This document shows, in pieces, positions 15,201 through 26,300 of a stretch of DNA of 49,050 nucleotides. How positions within the stretch are numbered: the first letter of the stretch is position 1; each line of letters begins with the position of its first letter. Source of the DNA: Treponema sp. (lineage in GTDB: Bacteria; Spirochaetota; Spirochaetia; Treponematales; Breznakiellaceae); NCBI GenBank assembly GCA_031256635.1, contig JAIRQF010000159.1, positions 1 through 49,050 on the forward strand, written 5' to 3'. A program made the position numbers and the translations under genes. The notes beneath the pieces are model-generated. The model did not search any database. It was not told the origin of the DNA and saw only the letters and a list, made by a program, of their open reading frames with translations.

Positions 15201-17120
15201 ATGCCATTACCAGCATTTGTTATTGCCGCAGGATCAGCAATATCTGCCGCAGCGCCGGTTGTGCTAGCAAAAACAGCTGCAGCTGTAGCTATCGCCGCGC
15301 CAATTGCATTAACGGGAGTAAAAGCAATAGCCCAAGGCGGCGGCGTAGTAAACAACTGGTTAAAAGAAAAATGTCCGTTACCTTCCGATTCAGCGGAAAC
15401 GGAAGAGTTTCCGCCTTTGCCTGAATTTTTCTCTGATAATAAAGGATATAAAATAAAACTTCTTAAAGAAGCGGCAGTTACTCTTGGTACGGCAGATGCC
15501 GTTTACAGGACAAGAGGCGTTATCGAACAAATTAATGAAAAAACATTTACGCTGCTTTTTGTCGGAAAATTCAACGCAGGAAAGTCCTCGTTATTAAATA
15601 AAATACTTGGCAGGGATATTTTAAAAACAGGTAAAGGCGAGACAACCAAGATTCTTACATGTTTAATGGGAAAAGATGAAGAAGCCGCGTATTATCATGA
15701 CTATTTATCTGATTCATTGCATGGAATTCCTTTGGATGATGTAAAAAATATTCCTGAAGATCCTCCTGTGTCTGCTATTGTGGCTTGTGTTAATAATGAT
15801 ATTTTAAAACATAATGCGTATTTTATTGATACTCCGGGAATGTACGCTTCCGAGGAAACAGCGAAACTTACAAGAGAAATGCTTAAAACAGCCGATGCGG
15901 TTGTTCTTGTTGTTGATCATTTTCCTGAAGATGTAAATGATAATAAATTCATAGAAGATTTAAAATTCGCTGGAAAGGGAGATCGTTTAATTATCGCTAT
16001 GAATAAAATGGAAAAACTTTCACCCGAAAAACGAAGTACCCGCATAGAAAAGCGAAAAGCTTGGCTTAATGGTTTAGGAATTCGCGCGGATATTTATCCG
16101 CTTTCCTATACTCATAAGCTGGATGCTATTGATAAAGACTTTAATGATTTTCGCGCCGCGCTCGAAGAATATTTAAAAACAGGTTTGCAAAAAGCGAAAG
16201 ACGCCGGTATCGAACAGCGGATAAAAAACACCGCCGCAGAGTTGAGAGACATGTGCAGAGACACTGTAGGATTCGCCAAAGAAGAGAACATCAATTTAAT
16301 TAATAAAACTAGAACCGAAGTACAGGCATGGAAGAAAGAATTTGATGAAAATGTAAAGAAAATACTTCAAGCTAACCGGCGTGAAATACTATACAAAAGA
16401 GAAAGCGTTAAAAGCGAGTGGGGTGAACTGTATGGAAGACTTAAAGGAGAAGTCAGCGTAAAAATTCAAAAAGCAACTGACGGGCAATTATATAATTTGA
16501 ACCAATTATTTGAAGATGTGCAGGCGCAAATAAAAAGATTTCTGATAAACAAATTTCATGAAACAGAAGATCAGATTCGTGACAATCTTAACAAGCTTAG
16601 CGCAGGTTTATCTTTTAATGACGCTAACCTGCCTGTTCCTCAAAGAGCAGGTCAGATGTCCGCGGAACTAGTCCGCTGGGATAAAACCAGAATCCCCGCG
16701 GAATTTGCGTCGATGGGACTGCTTGCATATACTTTAATAACAAAAACAACACAAGGAATTTTTGCGGCGATTGGTTCGATACCTCAACTGTTTTTAATTT
16801 TTACATTGAGTCCGCTCATTAATAAAGTTTTTGCCGAAATACAGGAAGCCGGCGGAAAAATTGCGACTTCGGTTTTAAAAAGCAAGCTGCAGGAAAGAAT
16901 AAATACCGAATGGCCCGGAATAGACAAAAATGTGCAAAATCAAATTGATGCGTATTTTGATGAGCTGCTAAAACAATCGGACAGGATTGAAACAATCGGA
17001 AACAAAAATGGGAAGAATGTTTTTGACGAAAAGATTAACGCAGCGGAATCTTTTAGGAACGGCAATAGAATTTCCGAATTGGAAAAATTAAAAGAGCAAT
17101 TGGATATTGCTTCTAAATAA
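15201..17120 (+). CDS. Dynamin-like GTPase 1
   Basis: The 639-residue protein starts with an Ala-rich hydrophobic stretch (about 1-50) that may form one or two membrane segments. The GTPase domain has G1 GKFNAGKS (122-129), a G2 threonine in KGETTKILT, G3 DTPG (210-213) and G4 NKME (268-271), where the usual Asp of NKxD is Glu. Long helices follow (about 330-500), then a hydrophobic segment (about 505-545) and another helical tail. A GTPase with long helical stalk and hydrophobic tip is the layout of bacterial dynamin-like proteins, which bend, fuse or tether membranes. The start follows AGGAG overlapping the stop of the small membrane protein. A second GTPase gene follows after 11 bases; paired dynamin-like genes often work as heteromers. 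Confidence 0.85.
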   Translation: MPLPAFVIAAGSAISAAAPVVLAKTAAAVAIAAPIALTGVKAIAQGGGVVNNWLKEKCPLPSDSAETEEFPPLPEFFSDNKGYKIKLLKEAAVTLGTADAVYRTRGVIEQINEKTFTLLFVGKFNAGKSSLLNKILGRDILKTGKGETTKILTCLMGKDEEAAYYHDYLSDSLHGIPLDDVKNIPEDPPVSAIVACVNNDILKHNAYFIDTPGMYASEETAKLTREMLKTADAVVLVVDHFPEDVNDNKFIEDLKFAGKGDRLIIAMNKMEKLSPEKRSTRIEKRKAWLNGLGIRADIYPLSYTHKLDAIDKDFNDFRAALEEYLKTGLQKAKDAGIEQRIKNTAAELRDMCRDTVGFAKEENINLINKTRTEVQAWKKEFDENVKKILQANRREILYKRESVKSEWGELYGRLKGEVSVKIQKATDGQLYNLNQLFEDVQAQIKRFLINKFHETEDQIRDNLNKLSAGLSFNDANLPVPQRAGQMSAELVRWDKTRIPAEFASMGLLAYTLITKTTQGIFAAIGSIPQLFLIFTLSPLINKVFAEIQEAGGKIATSVLKSKLQERINTEWPGIDKNVQNQIDAYFDELLKQSDRIETIGNKNGKNVFDEKINAAESFRNGNRISELEKLKEQLDIASK

Positions 17121-17131
17121 GGAGTTTTAAA

Positions 17132-19114
17132 ATGAATAACTTACCGGAAACGAAAAAAAGATTTTACCCGATTATCGAAGGTTATGTAAATTTTCTTGAA
17201 CGCAAAGGAAGCAAAGACGAGCTTAAGAAATATTTTATTACGCAAAGAGAAGTTATAAAGCGGGATAGATATCAGATTGCGCTGATTGGACATGTAAGCC
17301 GCGGTAAATCAACTTTGTTAAACGCGTTACTTGGGCAAAAGGGAAATTATGATTTAGCGCCTGTTGACAATGAGGCGACTACCGCAGCTATAGTTAAATA
17401 TATTGACTCTGAGCTAAACCAAGAGGCAAAGGGCAAGGAAGAAGCGGTAATCAAATTCAATAATGGAAATATAAAAAGAATTGATAGATCTGAGTTAAAT
17501 AAATTTATCAATTGGGAAGCTCCCGGCTTTAGTGAAAGTAAAACCGAAGAAATAGAATATATAGAAGTATATGGCAATTTTCCTTTAATAGAAACAAGAG
17601 GTGTTTTTGTTGATACGCCTGGCAGGGGAGCTTTACATAATCAGGATCAATTAACCCTGGATATTTTACCGATGGTTGATGTCATACTTTGTCCTATTTC
17701 TGTTGATCTTCCTCTTGAATTGGACGAAAGAAGGTTTTTAAAAAACCTGCGAAAAGACGATAAAAATAAATTGATGTATGTTGTTACAAAAATTGATGAC
17801 TGTGACGAAGACGAACAGGATGAATTAAATAAAATAATTTCTGATGTTGAAAAAATAGCTTCTGAAACAGGCGGGGGAATGGGTGTATTTCCGACAGCCG
17901 CAAAAAAGGTTTTGGATTTATATGAAAATTATGAAAGCAGTGAAGATACAATAAAAAAAGCAAAACAAAAATGGGGCATGCAGGATTTAGAAAACGCACT
18001 AGACGATAAACTTCGCAAAGAATCAAACGCGGCGGATCGTATAAGAGAAGTAGGCAAGGCATTAGAAGAAAATATTAACAGCGACTTGGGCCGTTTAAAT
18101 GAAAACTTAAATGATTTTAAATTAAAATCTGCGGACTTAGGAAAGAAAAAAGAAGTTCTTGAAACTACTATTAGTAATTTAAAAACTTCTTTTGATAAAA
18201 ATTTTAAGAAATTAGAACGGGAATGGAAAAAAACTGTAATACGCTTTACAAGAAGACTAGAAAGTAAAGGAGGCGTTATTGCAGATAGTATTATTCACGG
18301 ATTTGAAAATAAAAATTTGTTTTATTTAATAGGAAAATCATCTCAGTTTTCCAGGGATATTCAAAAGAAATTAAACGGAATGATAGAACCTGAACTTCTT
18401 GATCTTCAGGATCAACTGATTGATGTTATTGAAAAATTTGCAAAGGAATTGGAAAATGATTATAACGATGATATAGCAATATATAGTACAGCTTTTCCGC
18501 AAAATAGTTTAAAAAATGAAATCGGAGCATTTGTAGGAAGCGGCATCGCTGTAGGCGGGGCGGTTGCAGGCGCGTCATTAATAGGTACCGGTGTATTACC
18601 AATAGCAACTGCTATATCAGGATTATCAAGTGCCGCTGTCACAGCGGCAGGAGCAAGTCCGATAGGTGCATGGTTTCTGGGACTTTTTGGTGCCGGTGCA
18701 AATGCGGGGTTAGCCGCCGCTCAAGCTACTTTATTAGGCGCTTTGGCAACGGGTCTTCTTCCTATAATTGGCGGAATTGTATGTGTTATAATTACTTATA
18801 ACCTTGGATCCAAGTTTGCAAAAGACAAGACAGTAAGTAATATTCCGGTAATGGTAGAAGCTCAAATAAAGGCAGCTGTTGAATCTATAAAAGAAACATC
18901 TGAAAAAATGTTAAAAGCCGTACTTTCTGATTTTAAACCTCGTATTGATGCTTTACTTGACGGTAAAATAGATGAGTTAGAAATAATAATCAATGATGTA
19001 AAAGCTCTTGGCGGCGAGAAGAGGCGCAAAGATATTGAACAGGATATTAATGAACTTGAAGATTTTTCTAACAGATTAAAACCTCTGTTAAACGAAATAA
19101 GGGCTGGATTTTAA
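17132..19114 (+). CDS. Dynamin-like GTPase 2
   Basis: The 660-residue protein has G1 GHVSRGKS (53-60), G2 threonines in EATTAAIVKY, G3 DTPG (161-164) and G4 TKID (219-222). Helices with coiled-coil character (about 305-460) follow. A long Gly/Ala-rich hydrophobic region (about 465-560) could insert into the membrane as a hairpin, and a charged helical end closes the protein. This is again a bacterial dynamin-like layout, with the membrane segment late in the chain. AGGAG precedes the ATG, and it is separated from GTPase 1 by 11 bases, so the two are in one operon. Base use is AT-rich like its neighbours. Confidence 0.87.
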   Translation: MNNLPETKKRFYPIIEGYVNFLERKGSKDELKKYFITQREVIKRDRYQIALIGHVSRGKSTLLNALLGQKGNYDLAPVDNEATTAAIVKYIDSELNQEAKGKEEAVIKFNNGNIKRIDRSELNKFINWEAPGFSESKTEEIEYIEVYGNFPLIETRGVFVDTPGRGALHNQDQLTLDILPMVDVILCPISVDLPLELDERRFLKNLRKDDKNKLMYVVTKIDDCDEDEQDELNKIISDVEKIASETGGGMGVFPTAAKKVLDLYENYESSEDTIKKAKQKWGMQDLENALDDKLRKESNAADRIREVGKALEENINSDLGRLNENLNDFKLKSADLGKKKEVLETTISNLKTSFDKNFKKLEREWKKTVIRFTRRLESKGGVIADSIIHGFENKNLFYLIGKSSQFSRDIQKKLNGMIEPELLDLQDQLIDVIEKFAKELENDYNDDIAIYSTAFPQNSLKNEIGAFVGSGIAVGGAVAGASLIGTGVLPIATAISGLSSAAVTAAGASPIGAWFLGLFGAGANAGLAAAQATLLGALATGLLPIIGGIVCVIITYNLGSKFAKDKTVSNIPVMVEAQIKAAVESIKETSEKMLKAVLSDFKPRIDALLDGKIDELEIIINDVKALGGEKRRKDIEQDINELEDFSNRLKPLLNEIRAGF

Positions 19115-19248
19115 TTATTTTATCTGCATTAATAAAAATTGCTAATAATCTTTCTCTCATAAAATATAAAAAACGTCTAAAAAAATTAAATAATTCTATT
19201 TGTTTTTATAAAACTTATTTTGAATCAAATTCAGAGTATCCTCCGGAA

Positions 19249-22200
19249 ATGAAAGATACCATTGACCATTTAAAAAAACTACAGAAAGAAATACTGAGGT
19301 ATCAGAAAATATTAACTGGTAACAAAAATATAAAAGTCGGCGTCTTTGGCTGTCAAAACCGTGGAAAATCAACTTTAATTAATGCATTACTTGGCATTGA
19401 AATATTACCTGCACAAAAAAGCTTAGGAACAACAAAATACGGAACAGAGATTCGTTTTAAAAAAACAAAAAGGAAAAAACCATATAGAGTAACAATAATA
19501 TATAATGATAGAGAAGAAGATAAATATTTTGAAGATCATAAAGAAATAGATATAAGAGGACAACTGGAATCAATAACCAATGATAATGAATATATAAAAC
19601 CAAGCACAAAAGAAATAATTATTGAAGGTCCGTTTAATTTATTTTTTAAAAATAAAAAAATCATTTTTATTGATACTCCGGGCGTTGAACCCGGCTGGAA
19701 CGAAACCCATTTAACTGATGTTCCGGAAGCAGAAATATATAAACTTCACACAGAACGAACGCTTGAAGTCCTTGAACATTCTGATGTTGATGTTGTTATT
19801 TTTTGTTTACGATGTAACTATACAGAGGCAACAGACAAAGATTTTTACATAGAACACATAAAGAAAAAATACGAAACCATAAACGTAGTTACTCATGCGG
19901 ATAAAAGAGATTATTCTATTACCGAAATAATTAATAAAAAACAAGAGCAATACGGGTTGATGCCTTCTAATACTGTAGTTGTAGATTCCAAAGGCGCTCT
20001 AAAAGAAATAATTAAAGTACGAAATGAAAAACCAAAACTTAAAGATAAATTAAAAATAATAAAGGATAATTTAAAAAATAAAAAAAATATGATAGAGTTT
20101 TTTAAAGATGTTTTCAAAGAAACAAAGAAAGTACTGAGTAAAAAAGAAGCAATAAAAGATATTTTTGAAAATAATGAAAACTTTTCTGGATTTTTGAAAC
20201 TAGAGGAACTAATTTTAGAAAATGCAGGAATAATAGATAGAAAAACTATAAAAGAAAAAATAGTAAAATATGAAAGTGAATATTCTAAATTAAATATAAA
20301 AATTATAAAATATTATGAAGAATATTATAAAAAGCAAGGCATAACAAAAAAACAAAAACCCAAAAAGAGAAAAAACAAAAAATTAATAATATGGCTTATT
20401 ATTATAGCAATTATTTTATTTTTCGCGTTGCCTCATAGAATTGAATACAGACCATATTCGGTTGAATTTTCGGATAAATCCTCTGTCCCTGCCGAATTTA
20501 TAGGCAGATGGTATTCTGGAGACAGTGAAAATACGCCGTTTATGTATGAAATTACCCCGGACGGACAAATAATACGCGAAGACGAATCGCGCATACGAAA
20601 ATTTCTTAAAGAGGGGTTCACGTTAATTATTTATACCGGAAATGTTATTATTAATGAGAATAAAATTACCATAGCGGATAAGTCTAAAACTATAGGAACA
20701 GCAGATTTAAATATTTCGAATAACGTATTAACTTTAACAAATATCGAAGGTAAAATGCAGGGAATGCCTGTTAAGCACTTTAAACATGATATTAAATATG
20801 ACTGCAACATTGATGATAAAAAATATACAACAGCTATCAATTTGGAATTTAAGCATCTTGTGCGTAATTTATCTATAGAGGATATATTAATAAATGAAAT
20901 TACCGGATCTGTAGAACCGGGAAATTTATATTCAAACGGAAAATATTGGACATTGCCGGTTACAGTTACAAAAGCCGGAACAATTGAAATTTCAATTGAT
21001 GTACCGGGTATAGATAATACGCCGCAGCCTATAAATGTGGATAATAGAATAACTTGGAAATATGCGCTTGATAACAATAATAATACAACCAGAATCAATT
21101 TTTCATTTATTAAACCTGTTAATGATCTTTCAATAGATAATATTGAGATAATTAGCGGTACAACATCTGTAGAAAAAGTTAATATAACAGGCAATGAAAA
21201 TTATTGGTCGCTGAATGTTAAATTGCCGGATTTTAAAAGCGGTGATATAAATGTAAAAATTAATTATCCGGGTGTTGACGCGGATTGGGAGAGAATTAAT
21301 GTTTATTGGCAGCCGTTAACATGGACATGGAGTACAGAGAGCGACGATAAAGAAAAAACAAAGGCTGTAAAATTAAAATTTTCGCATCCTGTTGATCTTT
21401 TAATAGATGATATTGTTATTTATTCAGGAACTGCCAATGCGGAAAAAAAGGATTTAATTGGCAGTGAAGATAAGAAAGAGTGGACGCTTAATATAGTTTA
21501 TAAAAGTTTTAACAGCGGAAATGTATTATTAAGAATCAATAAACAAGGCATTGAAAACACATCAAAGCAAATTCCGGTACTAAGGCCTATTATCAAATGG
21601 AGCGCGGTGGCTGTAGGTTCTCCTTATACAACCGGCATTGAATTTATATTTGATGAATCTATAGATGAATTTAATGAATATTTAGAGCTTATTTTTAACA
21701 ATATTATAATTGAAGGAACCAGCAAAATTGAACGGGGAGTTTTTGAAGGTGATAAAACAACATGGTTAATGCCGATAAATGTTACAAGTATCGGAAATGG
21801 AAATATATCTGTATTTATTAATGTTTCAGGAATTGAAGAAAAAAGAGAGTTAATAGACGTTACAAGAGAGCCTGTTAAATGGTCAATGCAAATTGATGAT
21901 GATTCAGCCAGACCAAATATTAACTTTGAATTTTCTGAATCAATAGATTTGCTCGAGAGCAATATAATAATTTCTGATGAAAACGGAGCAGTGGTTAGAA
22001 CAATATTTAACGGAGAGGGAACACTTTGGTCGCTTGAGGTAATAGTCGTTAAATCTGGTGAAATAGAAATTTCAATTAATCAAAACGGAATTGATGAAAT
22101 AAAAGAAAAAAGAGAAGTTAAATTATCACCTGTAAAGTATGCTCATGCAGGAGAAGAACATTCAATAATTATTAGAGAAGACGGATCATTGTGGACATGG

Positions 22201-23127
22201 GGTTTAAATAATCAAGGGCAGCTTGGTGATAATACCATAATAAATAAAAACAGTCCCGAATTAATTGATAATAATATTTGGGTTGATATTTCCGTTGTAG
22301 GACAGAACACAGCGGCTGTTAGTCAAAACGGTAAATTATGGTTATGGGGAGGTGACAGAAATTATTTCACGGCAGCGCAAATGGAAGAAAATTTTTCTTC
22401 TGTATCATTAGGATCGAATTTTGTTATCGCGATAAAAAACGGCGAACTTTGGGCGTGGGGAAATAACGCAAATGGTAGATTAGGTGATGGTTCAACTATT
22501 AATCACTCGGAACCTGTTCGAATAGGGCAGGATAGCACATGGTCTTTAATTTCAACAGGTGAGGAGCATACTGCCGCGATAAAAAAAGACGGATCGCTTT
22601 GGACATGGGGACATAACGGACAAGGAAGACTTGGAAGATCCGGAAATGAAAGGGTGCCGTTACAGGAATCCGAAAGAGCGATGGATTGGTCATATGTTTC
22701 GGCGGGAAGCATGCATACTATGGCGATAAAGAATGACGGCTCTCTGTGGGCATGGGGAAATAATTCTTACGGCAGATTAGGATTAGGCGATACAAGACAA
22801 CGTGATGTTCCCGTAAGAATTGGAGATGAAAACTGGCTCTCGGTATCAGCAGGACAAAATTATACTGTAGCGGTAAAGGCGGATGGTTCTCTTTGGGGAT
22901 GGGGAAATAATGATAACAATAAGTTAGGTGTCAGCGGGCACCGTTATATAACATCACCGGAAAGGATTGGCTCGGGAAGTAATTGGAAGTCTGTCTCCGC
23001 CGGTATTAATCATATCTTACTCATTGATAATAACGGTTCGCTTTGGAGTATGGGTGAAAATAATTATGGTCAGCTTGGCAACGGCACTACAACACCAAGC
23101 GGAGTTCCGATTCCGGTAACATATTAA
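19249..23127 (+). CDS. Transmembrane GTPase with lipocalin-like, beta-sandwich and RCC1 repeats
   Basis: The 1292-residue chain has several parts in order. A dynamin-like GTPase domain carries G1 GCQNRGKS (34-41), G2 TT (61-62), G3 DTPG (142-145) and G4 THAD (215-218). A charged helical part is followed by one strong membrane helix (about 379-398). A lipocalin-like domain (about 410-520) starts PAEFIGRWYSGDSE. Five beta repeats of about 85 residues (about 530-960) share the pattern FS/FxxPV...DI.I..GT...VEK, W.L.V, SG.I.I.IN..GI. Seven RCC1 repeats (963-1292; DGSLWTWGxNxxGQLG) are enough for one full propeller, with repeat 2 degenerate. With the GTPase in the cytoplasm, the rest should face outside the cytoplasmic membrane. 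No good ribosome site precedes the ATG, and the frame is open back to 19072 without a usual start codon, so the true N-terminus may lie upstream. Confidence 0.85.
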   Translation: MKDTIDHLKKLQKEILRYQKILTGNKNIKVGVFGCQNRGKSTLINALLGIEILPAQKSLGTTKYGTEIRFKKTKRKKPYRVTIIYNDREEDKYFEDHKEIDIRGQLESITNDNEYIKPSTKEIIIEGPFNLFFKNKKIIFIDTPGVEPGWNETHLTDVPEAEIYKLHTERTLEVLEHSDVDVVIFCLRCNYTEATDKDFYIEHIKKKYETINVVTHADKRDYSITEIINKKQEQYGLMPSNTVVVDSKGALKEIIKVRNEKPKLKDKLKIIKDNLKNKKNMIEFFKDVFKETKKVLSKKEAIKDIFENNENFSGFLKLEELILENAGIIDRKTIKEKIVKYESEYSKLNIKIIKYYEEYYKKQGITKKQKPKKRKNKKLIIWLIIIAIILFFALPHRIEYRPYSVEFSDKSSVPAEFIGRWYSGDSENTPFMYEITPDGQIIREDESRIRKFLKEGFTLIIYTGNVIINENKITIADKSKTIGTADLNISNNVLTLTNIEGKMQGMPVKHFKHDIKYDCNIDDKKYTTAINLEFKHLVRNLSIEDILINEITGSVEPGNLYSNGKYWTLPVTVTKAGTIEISIDVPGIDNTPQPINVDNRITWKYALDNNNNTTRINFSFIKPVNDLSIDNIEIISGTTSVEKVNITGNENYWSLNVKLPDFKSGDINVKINYPGVDADWERINVYWQPLTWTWSTESDDKEKTKAVKLKFSHPVDLLIDDIVIYSGTANAEKKDLIGSEDKKEWTLNIVYKSFNSGNVLLRINKQGIENTSKQIPVLRPIIKWSAVAVGSPYTTGIEFIFDESIDEFNEYLELIFNNIIIEGTSKIERGVFEGDKTTWLMPINVTSIGNGNISVFINVSGIEEKRELIDVTREPVKWSMQIDDDSARPNINFEFSESIDLLESNIIISDENGAVVRTIFNGEGTLWSLEVIVVKSGEIEISINQNGIDEIKEKREVKLSPVKYAHAGEEHSIIIREDGSLWTWGLNNQGQLGDNTIINKNSPELIDNNIWVDISVVGQNTAAVSQNGKLWLWGGDRNYFTAAQMEENFSSVSLGSNFVIAIKNGELWAWGNNANGRLGDGSTINHSEPVRIGQDSTWSLISTGEEHTAAIKKDGSLWTWGHNGQGRLGRSGNERVPLQESERAMDWSYVSAGSMHTMAIKNDGSLWAWGNNSYGRLGLGDTRQRDVPVRIGDENWLSVSAGQNYTVAVKADGSLWGWGNNDNNKLGVSGHRYITSPERIGSGSNWKSVSAGINHILLIDNNGSLWSMGENNYGQLGNGTTTPSGVPIPVTY

Positions 23128-23315
23128 ATGAGTAATACACGGCGAAATCTGATGTTCATAATATTTCGTAAATAAAAAAATTTTATTTCTCCTCTATCAC
23201 CTCATGACAGATCAATATGTTATCATTTATATCAGAAGGATGTTTCCACGTAAAAAAGGTACTGAAATATTAATCGAAAATAATATACATTTAAAATATT
23301 AATCAGGAGGTTTAA

Positions 23316-26300
23316 ATGCGTTACTATGACAATGCCCCAGGCACAAAGGAAATTACTCAAAGGATCGAAAGATGCCGCCGTGAACAGGCTGAAGTCTTGG
23401 ATATTTCCAACTTGTATATGCTGGAAGTGCCGGAAGAAATAAAGAACTTGCCGCATCTAAAAGAACTTAATATTGGTTACAATAAACTGCAGGAATTACC
23501 GGATTGGATAGGACAGCTGCAATCTCTTAAAAAATTGATTATAAAAGGGAACAGTATTGTTTTGCTTCCCGATTCTCTTGGAGAGTTAACAAATCTCGTC
23601 TTTTTTGATGCCGGTATAAACGGGATTAATAATATTCCCGAAAGTTTAAAACAATTAAATCATCTTGAATATCTCGATCTGGAATCATTAAGATTATTTG
23701 ACAATGTAATAACTCCGAACGATGTTAAAACGCTGCCTGATTGGATAGGCGGATTGTCCGCCCTTAAATATTTAAACATTAACCATTGCGGAATTAACGC
23801 ATTGCCCGAATCAATTAAAAATTTATCCAATTTAAAAACATTTTATCTTGGCGCTAATTGTTTGCCGGAGCTGCCGCAGTGGCTTGGAGAAATGACTCAG
23901 CTTGAAGAACTTGATATAAGCGCGAAGGAAATTTATAAAATACCGGATTTTATCGGAAACCTTAAGAATCTTCGTACTTTTAATCCAGGTTATTCAAACG
24001 AATGGGAATATCTTAGGCTTCATCGTTATATGTCAAATCTGGACGAGCAGATAAACGAGCTTGATGAACTACCGGATTTTATTTCAGCTCTGCCGCGTCT
24101 TGTGCATTTAAACCTCGGGCATACAAGATTAAAAAAAGTGCCGGAAAATCTTCGCGCATTAAAACTGGAAAGCCTTTGTCTCGACTGCAATGAATTAACA
24201 GAAATACCGCAGTGGCTTGGCTCAATGACAAGTTTAAAAAAACTTGATTTATCCAAAAATGAAAATTTGAAACATCTTCCTGAAAGCTTAAAAAAACTTT
24301 GCAATCTGGAAGAGTTCAGTATAAACGAAACATTTATCGGCAAGTTTCCAAAATTTATCCGGGAGTTAAAAAAATTAAAAAGTTTATCTATTGGCGGCAT
24401 TTATACTTCGGCTATCCGGATTTTTAATTTCGAATTTGACGCTTTTTCCAAATCAATAACAGTTCCAAAATGGCTCGGCGAACTTTCAGGTCTTGAATGT
24501 TTAAATTTTGGGCATTGGGTTTCTAAAATTCCTAAAAGTATTGGTAATTTAATTAACTTAAAGAAACTTACATTAGAACAAAGTAAAATAAAGAGTTTAC
24601 CTGAGTCTATTGGAAAACTCTCTTCGCTTAAAGAAATGACGCTTGAACATAATTACCGCCTTTGTAAACTGCCTAAGTCATTTGGCAGTCTTGTTTCACT
24701 GGAAAAATTAAATTTAACAGGAGTTGTTTCATTCTTTTATAAGTGGAAAAAACTCCCTGTTTCTTTTGGTAATTTAAAATCATTAAAAAAATTGATAATT
24801 AATAATCTTTGCGGTCTTAGAACACTGCCGGATTCATTCGGGAAACTTTGTTCTCTTGAACGTCTTGATTGTGATGTTCCCAATCTTCCTGAATCTTTCG
24901 GTAATTTACCGTCACTTTTTGATTTATCAATTACAGGCAGTGAAATTCGCCGCCTCCCTGAATCCTTCGGAAATCTTAAAGCGCTTGAAAAATTTGAACT
25001 TGTTAATACAGAGATTGAATCTCTCCCTGAATCTTTCGGAAACCTGTCCGCATTAAAAATATTTCACACTTTCCGAGGAAATCTTACGCGTCTTCCCGAA
25101 TCTTTCGGAAACCTTGCTTCTCTTGAAGAAATTAATCTTGATCACAGTAAAACAGAATATTTCCCTCTTTCTTTTGGGAATTTAAAATCATTAAAATATT
25201 TTTGTTTTGAAAAAGGCGCTGAAAGTTATGAAGAAGAACCAAAGAAAAATAAAAAACAAACTGAAGAGCAGAAAAATGATACAATCCGTTTCCCTGAATC
25301 AATCGGAAACCTTTCATCTCTGGAAGAATTAAAAATCAGTTGCCGTCTTGCCGCTCTTCCTGAATCATTTGGAAATTTAAAATCACTTAAAAGATTGGAT
25401 TTAAGTTTAATGGTTGATGTAGAATATCATCTAAAAGGAGGAGCCAGTTTTATAGGTCCTTGCTTTACCATTAATGATTTTTCTTCTTTGCCTGATTCAT
25501 TCGGCAACCTTTGCTCTCTGGAAATATTTTTTATTAAAGGCGGAAATATTAAAACACTGCCTGAAAATTTCGGAAATCTTCGCTCGCTTAAAACATTGGG
25601 AATAGAAGACACAAAACTTGAATCGCTTCCTGATTCATTTGGGAATCTTGGCAATCTAGAAGAATTGATAATCAGCAATGTAAGCTATGTACGCGATGAA
25701 GAAGATAAGGTAAAACCTTTGTTGTTACCCGCATCAATAGGAAAGCTTTCAAAACTTAAAAAATTGACAATTAAATCGCCGCTGGAACCAATTCCCGAAT
25801 GGCTTGGAACAATGGATGCTCTGGAAGAATTTTGTTTAACATCAGATACAATAAGTATCATTCCGAATTCGATATGCGATCTTTCTTCGCTTAAAGAATT
25901 TTATATTGACTGTAAAGAATTAACTGCGCTGCCGCTTAATATCGGAAATTTAAAAAACTTAAAAATATTAAATATAGACGCGCCTTCCTTAAAATCATTG
26001 CCGGAATCAATCGGAAATCTTAGCATTCTTGATTCGTTTAAAATAGAAAGCTCTTCTATTTCTGTTTTGCCGGATTCAATCGGCAATTTATCTTCGTTAA
26101 CAAGATTGTATGTTTATCAGTCAAAATTAATAGTTCTGCCGGATTCAATTTCGAATTTAGCATCTATAAGAAAAATACGCATCATACGCTGTCCTGAGTT
26201 TGAATCTCTTCCTGAAAAAATAGGAAACTTAAAAACCCTGGAAACAATGACAATTCGCGGCGGAACAATAACATCGCTTCCTGATAGTATCGGAAATCTC

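Noticed and set aside
20631-21194. 187-codon minus-strand frame inside the transmembrane GTPase
   Set aside because: It mirrors the repetitive beta-sandwich coding of the plus strand and shows no features of its own.
15201-23127. Roc-type GTPases of Roco proteins
   Set aside because: The LRR cap is Roco-like, but the GTPases have dynamin-like layout with helical stalks and membrane segments and no COR domain is visible.
23170-23188. AAATAAAA/TTTTATTT hairpin after the transmembrane GTPase
   Set aside because: It has only A and T pairs and a three-base loop, so it is expected by chance in AT-rich sequence.
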